Assembly (NCBI GenBank): GCA_002343335.1
Contig: DDSI01000137.1
Span: 15,668-22,737, forward strand
DNA length: 7,070 bases
Reading direction: 5' to 3'
Origin: Bacteriovoracaceae bacterium UBA2394
Lineage (GTDB): Bacteria; Bdellovibrionota; UBA2394
In this document: piece after piece, positions 1-6,268 of the stretch
How the letters are laid out: each line of letters begins with the position of its first letter
Numbering within the stretch: position 1 is the stretch's first letter
Translations under genes and position numbers: made by a program
Notes under the pieces: model-generated
Seen by the model: only the letters and a program-made list of their open reading frames with translations
Told to the model about the DNA's origin: nothing
Database searches by the model: none

Positions 1-864
1 CTTTTGGGGACGGCGGTCGTTTTATCGGCCTGCACCGAGGAGCAAATTATGCCGCTCGATATTCAACGAGCTACGATCGCAGCGCCTACCACCGCGAATT
101 TGCTTATCAAAAATTATTGTCCTCGCACGGGCTTCCGCTATTTGGATTTTTGGGGACATGCTCTTTCTTACAAAATTTCCAGTTCGCAAATTCTGGTGGA
201 TACCGATCGCGATGGTCTTGCCAATGTTCAAGAAACTGATCCTTCATTGGGCATTAACTACCTTCGAGCGGACACCAATGAAGACGGCTACTCCGATCTT
301 CTTGTTTATCTTGCAGGTTTTACGCTCGAAGCTCAGTCGCATTTAAGATTTTGTGCAGCGGCAGATCAAGACTCTGACTTTGACGGGTTGACCGATTGCG
401 AAGAGCAAACGATCACGCACACCGACCCGTTTAAATTCGATACCGATCAAGATGGAATTCCCGATGGCATTGAAATTCGAAAGTCTATGAACCCCTTGGA
501 CGGCGCCGATAAGGATCAAAATCCTTCTGGAGATGGGATCACCAATATTTCAAAGGTAAAACAAAATCTTCCTATTTACGAAACGGTGACGGACGACGTT
601 AAAGCCTTCGCGTTTCAATATGCCATCACGTCTACCGAAGTGAATGGCCAAACTTGTTTTAATTTGCGCATCAATAACATTCCGCTCGTCGAAGTGACAT
701 CGGGCAATGCAGTTCGTCTCATGTTCATGGAGCGCCAGACTTCTTCGGATCGTTACGCACTTAAATCGAAAGACTACCTCATCGAATCGCTGACTCGAGG
801 AATCGACGCGTATGAGGTGCAGTATGAACAGGGAGCGGACGCAGAATGGTCGGTGTATCAATGA
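1..864 (+). CDS. Lipoprotein with TSP3-like calcium-binding repeats (5' partial)
   Basis: The reading frame is open from the first base, so the true start lies to the left. What remains begins with the end of a lipoprotein signal peptide: the lipobox Leu-Ser-Ala-Cys has its Cys at codon 11 (nt 31-33), and the +2 residue is Thr, compatible with outer-membrane sorting. Codons 67-187 hold acidic DxDxDG-type repeats (DTDRDG, DTNEDG, DSDFDG, DTDQDG), typical of thrombospondin type 3 / calcium-binding lipoprotein repeats. Codons about 198-287 form a beta-rich C-terminal module. Four Cys follow the lipobox (codons 40, 118, 133, 219), and all four have counterparts in the next gene, which looks like the same protein plus a VWA domain. 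It overlaps the next gene by 4 nt (ATGA). A Ca-stabilised surface or periplasmic structural lipoprotein is likely; the exact role is unknown. Confidence 0.85.
   Translation, partial: LLGTAVVLSACTEEQIMPLDIQRATIAAPTTANLLIKNYCPRTGFRYLDFWGHALSYKISSSQILVDTDRDGLANVQETDPSLGINYLRADTNEDGYSDLLVYLAGFTLEAQSHLRFCAAADQDSDFDGLTDCEEQTITHTDPFKFDTDQDGIPDGIEIRKSMNPLDGADKDQNPSGDGITNISKVKQNLPIYETVTDDVKAFAFQYAITSTEVNGQTCFNLRINNIPLVEVTSGNAVRLMFMERQTSSDRYALKSKDYLIESLTRGIDAYEVQYEQGADAEWSVYQ
199..561 (+). repeat. TSP3-like DxDxDG calcium-binding repeats, gene 1
   Basis: This coding stretch contains repeated aspartate-rich loops spaced by about 20-30 residues, with cores DTDRDG, DTNEDG, DSDFDG and DTDQDG, plus a weaker one near SGDGIT. 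At the DNA level several share the word GATACCGATC. In the thrombospondin type 3 family the Asp side chains bind calcium and rigidify an extended rod. Confidence 0.8.
830..835 (+). promoter_or_regulatory. Shine-Dalgarno AGGGAG, competing start choice for gene 2
   Basis: AGGGAG lies 10 nt before an ATG at 846 and 25 nt before the ATG at 861. It therefore favours 846, whereas the ATGA stop-start overlap and the shorter, more typical signal peptide favour 861. Both starts are in the same frame and differ by five residues. Confidence 0.4.
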
Positions 865-2480
865 GATGGGTGTTGAGAAATTTAGTGGGGGTAAGCGCGC
901 TTAGTCTTGGCTTGGCGGCTTGTAATTCAGAACGTTTAGAAGAGCTCGATGAAATTCGGGCCACCGACTACAAAACCACCGATGTCTACGCGAATTTTTG
1001 TACTTCCGATGCAAGTGCCGTTAAGTCCAAACTTAAATTTATATTTGTCTTGGATAAATCAGGAAGTAATCAGGGAACCGCCACAGAATTAGGGACGGAT
1101 CCCGATGGATCTCGCCGATACGACGCCATCATGCACTTTTTAGATCAGTCGGTGATTCCTGATCCCACGATTTCCTATGCGCTCGTTAATTTTTCAACCA
1201 ATGCATCGCGACCCGGCAATGATAGGTTTATTGATAAGGCTGCTTTTGAAACGAAGGTGATCAATCAAAAATTTGAATCGGGTTGTGTCTATGCTGACAA
1301 ATACGATTCAGGTTGTCCGGCGGATGGGGGCTGGACGAATTATTTAAACGCCTATTCTGTCGTGAATGAACTCATTGCCCACGACATTCAGCAAGCTAAA
1401 GACAATTTGGATGAAATTGAGTCTTCGTCCTATGTGGTGTTTTTCGTTACGGATGGAGCGCCCATCACGGGTGGAACACCTGGGAATTATATTTATCAAT
1501 CCACCTCTGACATTTTAGGAGCGGTTCGAGGTCTCAAAGGACTTGAAACTTTGGGAGAGAACGAGCCCTACGTCGATATCATTCAGGTGCACTCGCTGTT
1601 TTATTACAATCAAGTGGGCGATCCCGCAGCGGAAACTCTGCTCGAACAAGTGGCCGACGAGGGCGAAGGAGATTTCTACTCTGTCTCTGCCGGGGAACTC
1701 ATCGACTTCACGCGTTTTGGTGTGCCGATTCGAGAAGTGAAGCGCGTGCTTCGCGATGTGTTCGTTCAAAATACCAATACGACTTGGGAAAATGGTTTGT
1801 TGAAAGCTGATTCCGATGGCGACACGCTTTCGGATGTCACGGAAGAGCGATTGGGTTCAGATCCTTCCGTGGCCGATACCGATGGCAACGGAGTGGACGA
1901 TGGCGTGGAGTACCGCACCAATGGCAAGCCTTGTAAAGATTTGCTCTGTCGCCCTGGAAGTTTTGCTGAGCCCTATTCTTCATGCACATCCTTTGGGGAT
2001 CTTGATTCCGATCGCTTGAATGATTGCGAAGAACGCGTCGCCTTAGATTCCTATCAAAGTCGTTGGGATTCTAACTCGGACTGGATTCCTGACGGTTTGG
2101 CATTCGCGATGTACCTTGCTTACTCGGGAAATGCCGAAGGCTCGCTCGATCCTGATGGCGATCTCGTTTCGACGTATCAAGAAGTAAAAGACAACACGCC
2201 CCCGCTCTTTCCGAATGGAAGCATTGTGGGGCTCAAACAGGCGAAATATTTTCTTACTGTCGAGAGCGATGACCGCATTCGAACTTGCTACAAACTTCAA
2301 GTGAAGGATCTCGCTATGCGCTCTGATTCGAAAGGCAATGTGATGGCAGATCTCATTCGAATTTGGGTCGTGGAAAATACGGCCGTGATCGACAACAAGA
2401 GTTTCTTAAAGATTGCGGAGAAGAGAGTAGATCCCAACGGAAATGGGGCGATTACCTTTGAACGAGGAGACTTCCAATGA
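861..2480 (+). CDS. VWA-domain lipoprotein with TSP3-like repeats
   Basis: This is a 539-residue exported lipoprotein when started at the ATG that overlaps the previous stop; a start at 846 would add five residues. Arg2 and Arg6 precede a hydrophobic stretch and the lipobox Leu-Ala-Ala-Cys (Cys21, +2 Asn). A von Willebrand factor A domain spans about residues 55-307 with a complete metal-dependent adhesion site: DxSxS at Asp65/Ser67/Ser69, Thr159 in GGWTNY, and Asp198 in FFVTDG. Cys142 and Cys152 sit just before the Thr loop and could form a disulfide. Residues 317-447 carry TSP3-like DxDxD repeats, some decayed (for example DSNSDW), followed by a C-terminal module homologous to that of gene 1. 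VWA domains of this type bind ligands through a divalent cation, so a metal-dependent binding or assembly role at the cell surface is inferred. The next gene overlaps by 4 nt. Confidence 0.9.
   Translation: MRWVLRNLVGVSALSLGLAACNSERLEELDEIRATDYKTTDVYANFCTSDASAVKSKLKFIFVLDKSGSNQGTATELGTDPDGSRRYDAIMHFLDQSVIPDPTISYALVNFSTNASRPGNDRFIDKAAFETKVINQKFESGCVYADKYDSGCPADGGWTNYLNAYSVVNELIAHDIQQAKDNLDEIESSSYVVFFVTDGAPITGGTPGNYIYQSTSDILGAVRGLKGLETLGENEPYVDIIQVHSLFYYNQVGDPAAETLLEQVADEGEGDFYSVSAGELIDFTRFGVPIREVKRVLRDVFVQNTNTTWENGLLKADSDGDTLSDVTEERLGSDPSVADTDGNGVDDGVEYRTNGKPCKDLLCRPGSFAEPYSSCTSFGDLDSDRLNDCEERVALDSYQSRWDSNSDWIPDGLAFAMYLAYSGNAEGSLDPDGDLVSTYQEVKDNTPPLFPNGSIVGLKQAKYFLTVESDDRIRTCYKLQVKDLAMRSDSKGNVMADLIRIWVVENTAVIDNKSFLKIAEKRVDPNGNGAITFERGDFQ
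1809..2200 (+). repeat. TSP3-like calcium-binding repeats, gene 2
   Basis: Aspartate-rich loops follow the VWA domain: DSDGDT, DTDGNG, DLDSDR, DSNSDW and DPDGDL. Several lack the glycine usual at position 6, so calcium binding in the later copies is probably weaker than in gene 1. The order and spacing match the gene 1 repeats. Confidence 0.75.
2464..2469 (+). promoter_or_regulatory. Strong Shine-Dalgarno GAGGAG before gene 3
   Basis: GAGGAG lies 7 nt before the ATG at 2477, inside the end of gene 2. It fixes the start of gene 3 at the ATGA overlap and gives it its own strong ribosome entry in addition to translational coupling. Confidence 0.8.
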
Positions 2481-4222
2481 GAACGAATACTAATCCAACA
2501 CTCCGAAATACATTTATCACTCTAGCCTTCGCAGCCTTAGCGGGAGGTTGTCAGTCCGAAGTGGGCGATCAATTCAAGGCTTCCGGTCTCGCCATTTCTG
2601 TGAGTTCCAACCCCGTTATCATGGGCGAGGCGGTGACTTTATCCACCGTTGAAGGGCACAACTCAAATTATACCTGGATCATTGTGGATGAAGACGGCGG
2701 AACCACGACAAGAGAATCGGGAGCATCCTATGTTTGGACTCCCCAGGTACCGGGAGCCACCAAGATTGGTGTGAAAGTCATCACGCAAGAAAATGAAGAA
2801 GAATCGGGCTCTATTGAGGTCGATGTTCTCGATCCAGCACAGATTGGAAATCAAGCGCCCCAGATTGTCGCAGACATTAAGCAAGGGGCGACCACGCTCG
2901 TGACTCACGCGACCAATCGCGCACTGAATCGATTGCAAACTGCAAGTATTCTTCAAGGAACCTATACGTTGAATCTTTCTCGTACTTCGGATTCCTATCC
3001 TGTAGGCGGATCCATTTCTTATCAGCGACAGGTGAATGGCGGCGGATATGTTCCAGTAGCGGCGACGTCGAACCTCAGTTTAAATCAAGTGGGCGTTCAT
3101 ACTTACGCCATTGATATCAAAGCGACGGACGCTGAAGGTGCTGAACAAACTCTCTCATTTCAAATTTTTACTCAGTGTACGACGACAAATAATCTAGATG
3201 TAAGTGCCGCGACAATTTCAATTGCAAACAATGGTAGCGCTGCTGCAGGGACGGACAACGAATCCGTCTATACGATATCCGGCGTCAATGCGACTTTACC
3301 GGCCGGAACTCCGTCCTACAAATACATCTGGGATCTGAACGGCGACCTCGTGGACGATACGGACTTCTCGGATCCAAATGTGAATACTTTTACGGGTTAC
3401 AGCATCTATTCTGGAATTTTAGAGACGGGTACGCGTAACATTCGCGTGAAAGTATGGGAAACCACTTGTAACTATTTCAAAGTGGTGACTGCGACCCCAA
3501 GTCCGAACATTCAAATTCAAAAGGCAGTCGACCAGTCTCAATTTGGAAATTTAGCAAATCTCGTGAAGGGATTTTATTATCTCCAAGCGGATATTCACCC
3601 CGTCTCTGGAATTTCTTCTCCAGACAGTACTCAGAGTGCCGATGTCGTCATTAAACAACCATTCGGCGCGATGATCGATGAGGATCATCCTCAGCACATC
3701 AAGTGCGATTACCGAAAAGTGGCCACTGCCACTTCGGAAACCGATGGATCGAACAAAGCGTATTTCACGATCACTGCGTCCCATGAATACAATCGATCCG
3801 TCGACGCAAAAGAGCATGGTATTCAGCTCAACATCACCGACATCGACGATACGATGGGATACAACGGCGGAGTTGGAACGATCACAACCACCAATGCGAA
3901 AATCAGTTCCGCTCGTTATTTTACGGACGGTATGAACGACCAACGCGCTGCCCAAACCTATTCAAAGGATGGAAACTGTACGCTTAATTTAAGAATCGTT
4001 CAGTATCCCGGTGGACTCGTTCCTTGTGCGAATCCGGGAACGGCGAATGAGAACTATGACATTGAAATCATGGGAACTTTTACGTGTCCCCTCACCGGCA
4101 CTTCGAATCGTAAATTGAGTGCGGGACAACATTATGGAGCATTCTACTGCCGAGTGGATCAAGTGGACGCCTGTGTAGGCGGCGGCGGTGGGGGTGGTGG
4201 AGTTGACCCTATTCCTCAATAA
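2477..4222 (+). CDS. Lipoprotein with PKD/Ig-like domains and C-terminal poly-Gly
   Basis: This encodes 581 residues. A basic start (Arg2, Arg10) is followed by a hydrophobic segment and a lipobox-like Leu-Ala-Gly-Gly-Cys (Cys25, +2 Gln). Residues about 37-118 read as a PKD/Ig-like beta sandwich, with YTWIIVDEDGG and then YVWTPQVPGATKIGVKV. About 125-233 is a second beta domain ending in a TYAIDIKATDAEG-type strand pair. About 245-347 is a third PKD-like domain containing YIWDLNGD. Residues 385-566 form a Cys-containing C-terminal region I do not recognise. Eight Cys follow the lipid Cys (234, 331, 410, 501, 517, 537, 558, 566), suggesting disulfides in an oxidising compartment. Eight consecutive Gly precede the end VDPIPQ. 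PKD domains usually act as extended spacers or adhesive modules on exported proteins. A role as part of the envelope or surface complex built with genes 1 and 2 is inferred. Confidence 0.85.
   Translation: MRTNTNPTLRNTFITLAFAALAGGCQSEVGDQFKASGLAISVSSNPVIMGEAVTLSTVEGHNSNYTWIIVDEDGGTTTRESGASYVWTPQVPGATKIGVKVITQENEEESGSIEVDVLDPAQIGNQAPQIVADIKQGATTLVTHATNRALNRLQTASILQGTYTLNLSRTSDSYPVGGSISYQRQVNGGGYVPVAATSNLSLNQVGVHTYAIDIKATDAEGAEQTLSFQIFTQCTTTNNLDVSAATISIANNGSAAAGTDNESVYTISGVNATLPAGTPSYKYIWDLNGDLVDDTDFSDPNVNTFTGYSIYSGILETGTRNIRVKVWETTCNYFKVVTATPSPNIQIQKAVDQSQFGNLANLVKGFYYLQADIHPVSGISSPDSTQSADVVIKQPFGAMIDEDHPQHIKCDYRKVATATSETDGSNKAYFTITASHEYNRSVDAKEHGIQLNITDIDDTMGYNGGVGTITTTNAKISSARYFTDGMNDQRAAQTYSKDGNCTLNLRIVQYPGGLVPCANPGTANENYDIEIMGTFTCPLTGTSNRKLSAGQHYGAFYCRVDQVDACVGGGGGGGGVDPIPQ
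4178..4201 (+). repeat. Poly-glycine codon run (8 Gly)
   Basis: Eight glycine codons in a row (GGC x3, then mixed GGT/GGG/GGA) lie six codons from the end of gene 3. The mixed codons argue for selection on the residues rather than a simple replication-slippage tract, though the run is very G-rich. Confidence 0.85.
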
Positions 4223-4223
4223 T

Positions 4224-4231
4224 GGAGGGGG
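4224..4231 (+). promoter_or_regulatory. Shine-Dalgarno GGAGGGGG deciding the start at 4243
   Basis: This purine run directly follows the stop of gene 3 and lies 11 nt before the ATG at 4243. The earlier in-frame ATG at 4222 overlaps the run itself and has no site of its own, so it is an unlikely start. Confidence 0.7.
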
Positions 4232-4242
4232 AGCCATCGATC

Positions 4243-4500
4243 ATGAAAAAGTTTTTCTATATCTCATTGCTCGTTTCAACCCCCCTCTGGGCGGATGACG
4301 TTCAGAATTCCGCCGCGGCGCCCAAAGAAATGGTCGCCGAAGTTCCGGGGGGACCCCGTGAAGTAGAAAAGCCGTTGAATATAAACGGTCAGACGCGGAA
4401 CCTTTCGATGATGATGACCTTGAAGAATGATAAAGATCAGATCCAATTCTTGGACATTCGTCGCAACTACAAGAACGAGGTTCCAAAGACCAACTATTGA
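4243..4500 (+). CDS. Small exported protein of unknown function
   Basis: An 85-residue protein with a classic cleavable signal peptide: Lys2-Lys3, hydrophobic residues 4-13, and signal peptidase I site Pro-Leu-Trp-Ala before Asp18. There is no lipobox Cys; indeed there is no Cys at all. The mature part of 68 residues begins with a low-complexity Ala/Pro/Glu stretch (18-43) and continues with a more ordered segment (about 44-78) containing LNINGQTRNL and DQIQFLDIRRNY, probably beta strands. I do not recognise the family. An in-frame ATG at 4222 would give seven extra residues ahead of the signal peptide and lacks a ribosome site. It lies between the lipoproteins and the motor genes, 20 nt after the former, so a periplasmic accessory role in the same complex is plausible (inference). 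Confidence 0.8.
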   Translation: MKKFFYISLLVSTPLWADDVQNSAAAPKEMVAEVPGGPREVEKPLNINGQTRNLSMMMTLKNDKDQIQFLDIRRNYKNEVPKTNY

Positions 4501-4575
4501 TGCCCGAGTTGGCGCTGCTGCGGAGCCCAAAATCCCTTTTCTATTAGAATAGGTTGGTAGGGGGACCCTTTCATC
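4501..4575 (+). other. Only intergenic gap in the operon, between lipoprotein and motor genes
   Basis: These 75 nt contain no open frame of note. A small perfect inverted repeat CTATT-AG-AATAG sits at 4541-4552, and TAGAAT at 4545-4550 resembles a -10 box but has no matching -35 at the right distance. There is no GC-rich hairpin with a T tract, so no intrinsic terminator is supported. AGGGGG at 4559-4564 is the ribosome site for the next gene, with 11 nt spacing. An internal weak promoter or mRNA processing site is possible but unproven. Confidence 0.4.
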
Positions 4576-5313
4576 ATGAATCTACTTAAGTTCATCCAAG
4601 AGAATTTCTTGCATGTGGCTCCTATTCTCATTTGCGGTGCATTTGCTTTAGCGATCACCGCTGAGCGAATCTATGCGCTTCTCGTGCTTTATCCGATGCG
4701 CCAAGCTGAAAACTTCTTTGAAAAAATTCACGGGCTTATCATGAATGATCGATTGAGTGAGGGCGTTTTACTTTGTGAGCGCTATCGAGCCAAACCGATC
4801 GCCACGGTCGTTCGAGCCGGTCTCTCTCGCGCACATCAACCTGAAAATTTGATCGAGCACGGCTTGCAAATTGCAGTGGGTGAGGTGCAAGAAAAGATAC
4901 AGGCGCGAACAGGATTTCTCGCGATGATTGCAAACGTCGCTACGTTACTCGGATTGTTCGGAACCATTCTGGGTTTGATCCAATCCTTCGAAGCCGTTGG
5001 TGCAGCCAGCGCGCAACAACGCTCCGCGCTTTTAGCGCAAGGGATTTCGACTGCCATGAACGCAACCATGATGGGTCTTGGAGTCGCCATTCCCTGTATG
5101 GTGATCTATAGCTTTTTGATGAATCGCACCAATCGTATGAATGCGATCATCGAGCGAGCCGCAGTTCGTACATTAGATTTGCTCAAGCAACGGTACTACA
5201 CGGTGGATTTAGCGCATGATCCGCTGATTACCAACGCAGGTATTACGACTCGCGAACAACCTGCACAAGCTCACCCGCAACAACCGAAGGTGGCACGTCA
5301 CGGGGGATTATGA
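4576..5313 (+). CDS. TolQ/ExbB/MotA-family proton channel protein (AglR-like)
   Basis: A 245-residue inner-membrane protein, the usual length for TolQ/ExbB. Three membrane segments are visible: residues 14-38, 114-138 and 160-182. The family landmarks are present: Glu30-Arg31 at the end of the first span, LLGLFGTILGLI (124-135) with Thr130, and STAMNATMMGLGVAIP (158-173) with Thr164. The two Thr correspond to the channel-lining residues of TolQ and ExbB. A long cytoplasmic loop (about 40-110) lies between spans 1 and 2, and the tail after 185 is cytoplasmic, ending in a Gln/Pro-rich stretch (233-241). In this family five copies surround an ExbD/TolR dimer and couple proton flow to motion. Two ExbD-like genes follow at once; the first overlaps by 4 nt. 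Tol-Pal, TonB-ExbBD and gliding-motor (AglRQS) types cannot be separated by sequence reading alone; gene order favours the last. Confidence 0.92.
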   Translation: MNLLKFIQENFLHVAPILICGAFALAITAERIYALLVLYPMRQAENFFEKIHGLIMNDRLSEGVLLCERYRAKPIATVVRAGLSRAHQPENLIEHGLQIAVGEVQEKIQARTGFLAMIANVATLLGLFGTILGLIQSFEAVGAASAQQRSALLAQGISTAMNATMMGLGVAIPCMVIYSFLMNRTNRMNAIIERAAVRTLDLLKQRYYTVDLAHDPLITNAGITTREQPAQAHPQQPKVARHGGL

Positions 5314-5807
5314 GCTCAGTGAGTTCCGATAACGGGAAGAATGAAGAGTTTGAACTCAACATTGTTCCCATCATTGACTGCTTTACGGTGTTGATTGCCT
5401 ATCTTTTGCTATCCGCTTCGTTTTTAAGTTTGGCAGCGTTCGATGTGGGCGTGTCGGTGAGCGGAGAAGGAGCAATTGCCGAAGATCAATTGAAGGATCC
5501 ACCCCTTGTTCTCACGGTAAAGATGATCGACAACAAACGACTCGAACTCCAAGTGGTCGGCGGAAAAGATCAAATCAATGAAAAGTTTCCAATTACAAGC
5601 TTAGCGGGAAATTCCAAATGGAATATTCCCGAGTTGAAGAAAAAGTTAGACGAACTCAAAAAGAAATTTCCAAAGATTGGGGATGTCAGTGTCACGGCCG
5701 ACGCAAGTGTCATTTATAAGGACATTATTCAAGTGATCGAAGGAGTAAAACCTTCGTACTCGAAAGTCTTTCTGGCGGGTGGCAATGAAAACAAAGTTCA
5801 GCAGTAA
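5310..5807 (+). CDS. ExbD/TolR-family motor protein, first copy
   Basis: A 165-residue protein with a short cytoplasmic N-terminus, a single membrane span (about residues 19-43) and a periplasmic domain. The span begins NIVPIIDCFTVLIAYLL, matching the ExbD pattern of N-I-x-P-hydrophobic-x-D. Asp23 is the expected proton-carrying aspartate. It is followed by Cys24 where many ExbD proteins have Val or Ile. The periplasmic part has a Lys-rich segment around 108-122 (ELKKKLDELKKKFPK) and ends with VTADASVIYKDIIQVIEGVKPSYSKVFLAGG, which fits the alpha/beta fold of the ExbD C-terminal domain. The start overlaps the preceding stop (ATGA), so translation is probably coupled; GGGGGA is only 2 nt upstream of it. 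A GTG at 5319 would be better spaced from that site and would lose three residues. It is predicted to pair with the channel protein upstream. Confidence 0.9.
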   Translation: MSSVSSDNGKNEEFELNIVPIIDCFTVLIAYLLLSASFLSLAAFDVGVSVSGEGAIAEDQLKDPPLVLTVKMIDNKRLELQVVGGKDQINEKFPITSLAGNSKWNIPELKKKLDELKKKFPKIGDVSVTADASVIYKDIIQVIEGVKPSYSKVFLAGGNENKVQQ

Positions 5808-6261
5808 AAAGAAGCTTAACGAGGACATGAATCTGCAGATCACGTCGATGGCAGATATCTTTGTCATTTTGCTCGTTTTTCTTTTGAAGTCTTATTCCAC
5901 CAGCATTGTAAATTTATCTCCGTCCGACACGAACAAGCTTCCTGAGGCTTCCGTGGAGTCCACAATTAAGGAAACTCTTAAAGTGGAGATCGTTCAAAAC
6001 AGTGTTTTGGTCGATCAGAAAGAAGTTTTGCGTCTCAAAGATTTTGAATTTAACGGCGAAACATTCGTCGGAGATGTATCAGAAAAATTACTTCAAGCTT
6101 TGAAGGAACAGAGAAAACCCAATCCGATTCCGAATATGGAATCGAACCTTTTAGTCATGGCGGATGAGCGCACCCCCTATGCCACACTCGAGAAAGTTTT
6201 GGCTTCTGCCGCGCAGGCGGGTTTTGTTGATTTGCAACTTGTGGTGATCAATCCGGAGTGA
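5785..6261 (+). CDS. ExbD/TolR-family motor protein, second copy
   Basis: A 158-residue protein from the ATG at 5785; a GTG at 5779 in the same frame would add two residues. GGCGGG at 5774-5779 serves as ribosome site with 5 nt spacing, which favours the ATG. A very basic N-terminus (Lys2, 4, 8, 9, 10) precedes the span LQITSMADIFVILLVFLL (17-34) with the motor aspartate at Asp24. The periplasmic domain ends in LLVMADERTPYATLEKVL and GFVDLQLVVINPE, the usual ExbD pattern of a strand, a 'D..TPY..L..VL' helix and a closing strand. The gene overlaps the first copy by 23 nt in a different frame. The two copies differ strongly in the span and tail, so they are not a recent duplication; each probably has its own place in the stator, as AglQ and AglS do in Myxococcus. 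Confidence 0.9.
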   Translation: MKTKFSSKKKLNEDMNLQITSMADIFVILLVFLLKSYSTSIVNLSPSDTNKLPEASVESTIKETLKVEIVQNSVLVDQKEVLRLKDFEFNGETFVGDVSEKLLQALKEQRKPNPIPNMESNLLVMADERTPYATLEKVLASAAQAGFVDLQLVVINPE

Positions 6262-6268
6262 TGGAAGG

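Noticed and set aside
4..6. TTG as the start of gene 1
   Set aside because: It would leave only nine residues before the lipobox Cys and no positively charged n-region; the frame is open to the window edge, so the gene is cut rather than started here.
550..861. 103-codon open frame on the – strand
   Set aside because: It is antisense to the conserved C-terminal module of gene 1, and its His/Arg/Phe-rich translation looks like a shadow frame.
3551..3955. 134-codon open frame on the – strand
   Set aside because: It lies wholly inside the PKD lipoprotein gene, shows no recognisable domain, and no promoter or ribosome site supports it; it is a shadow of the real gene.
4222..4242. Upstream ATG start for the small exported protein
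   Set aside because: It would put an acidic MEGEPSI stretch ahead of a perfect signal peptide and overlaps the ribosome site that serves 4243.
4501..4575. Intrinsic terminator or strong promoter in the gap
   Set aside because: Only a 5-bp AT-rich inverted repeat and a lone TAGAAT are present, with no GC stem plus T tract and no properly spaced -35 box.
4576..6261. Classic Tol-Pal operon (tolQRAB-pal)
   Set aside because: There are two ExbD-like genes rather than one tolR, the following protein has a large cytoplasmic domain unlike TolA, and no tolB or pal is visible; gene order fits a gliding-type motor better, though this is not proven.
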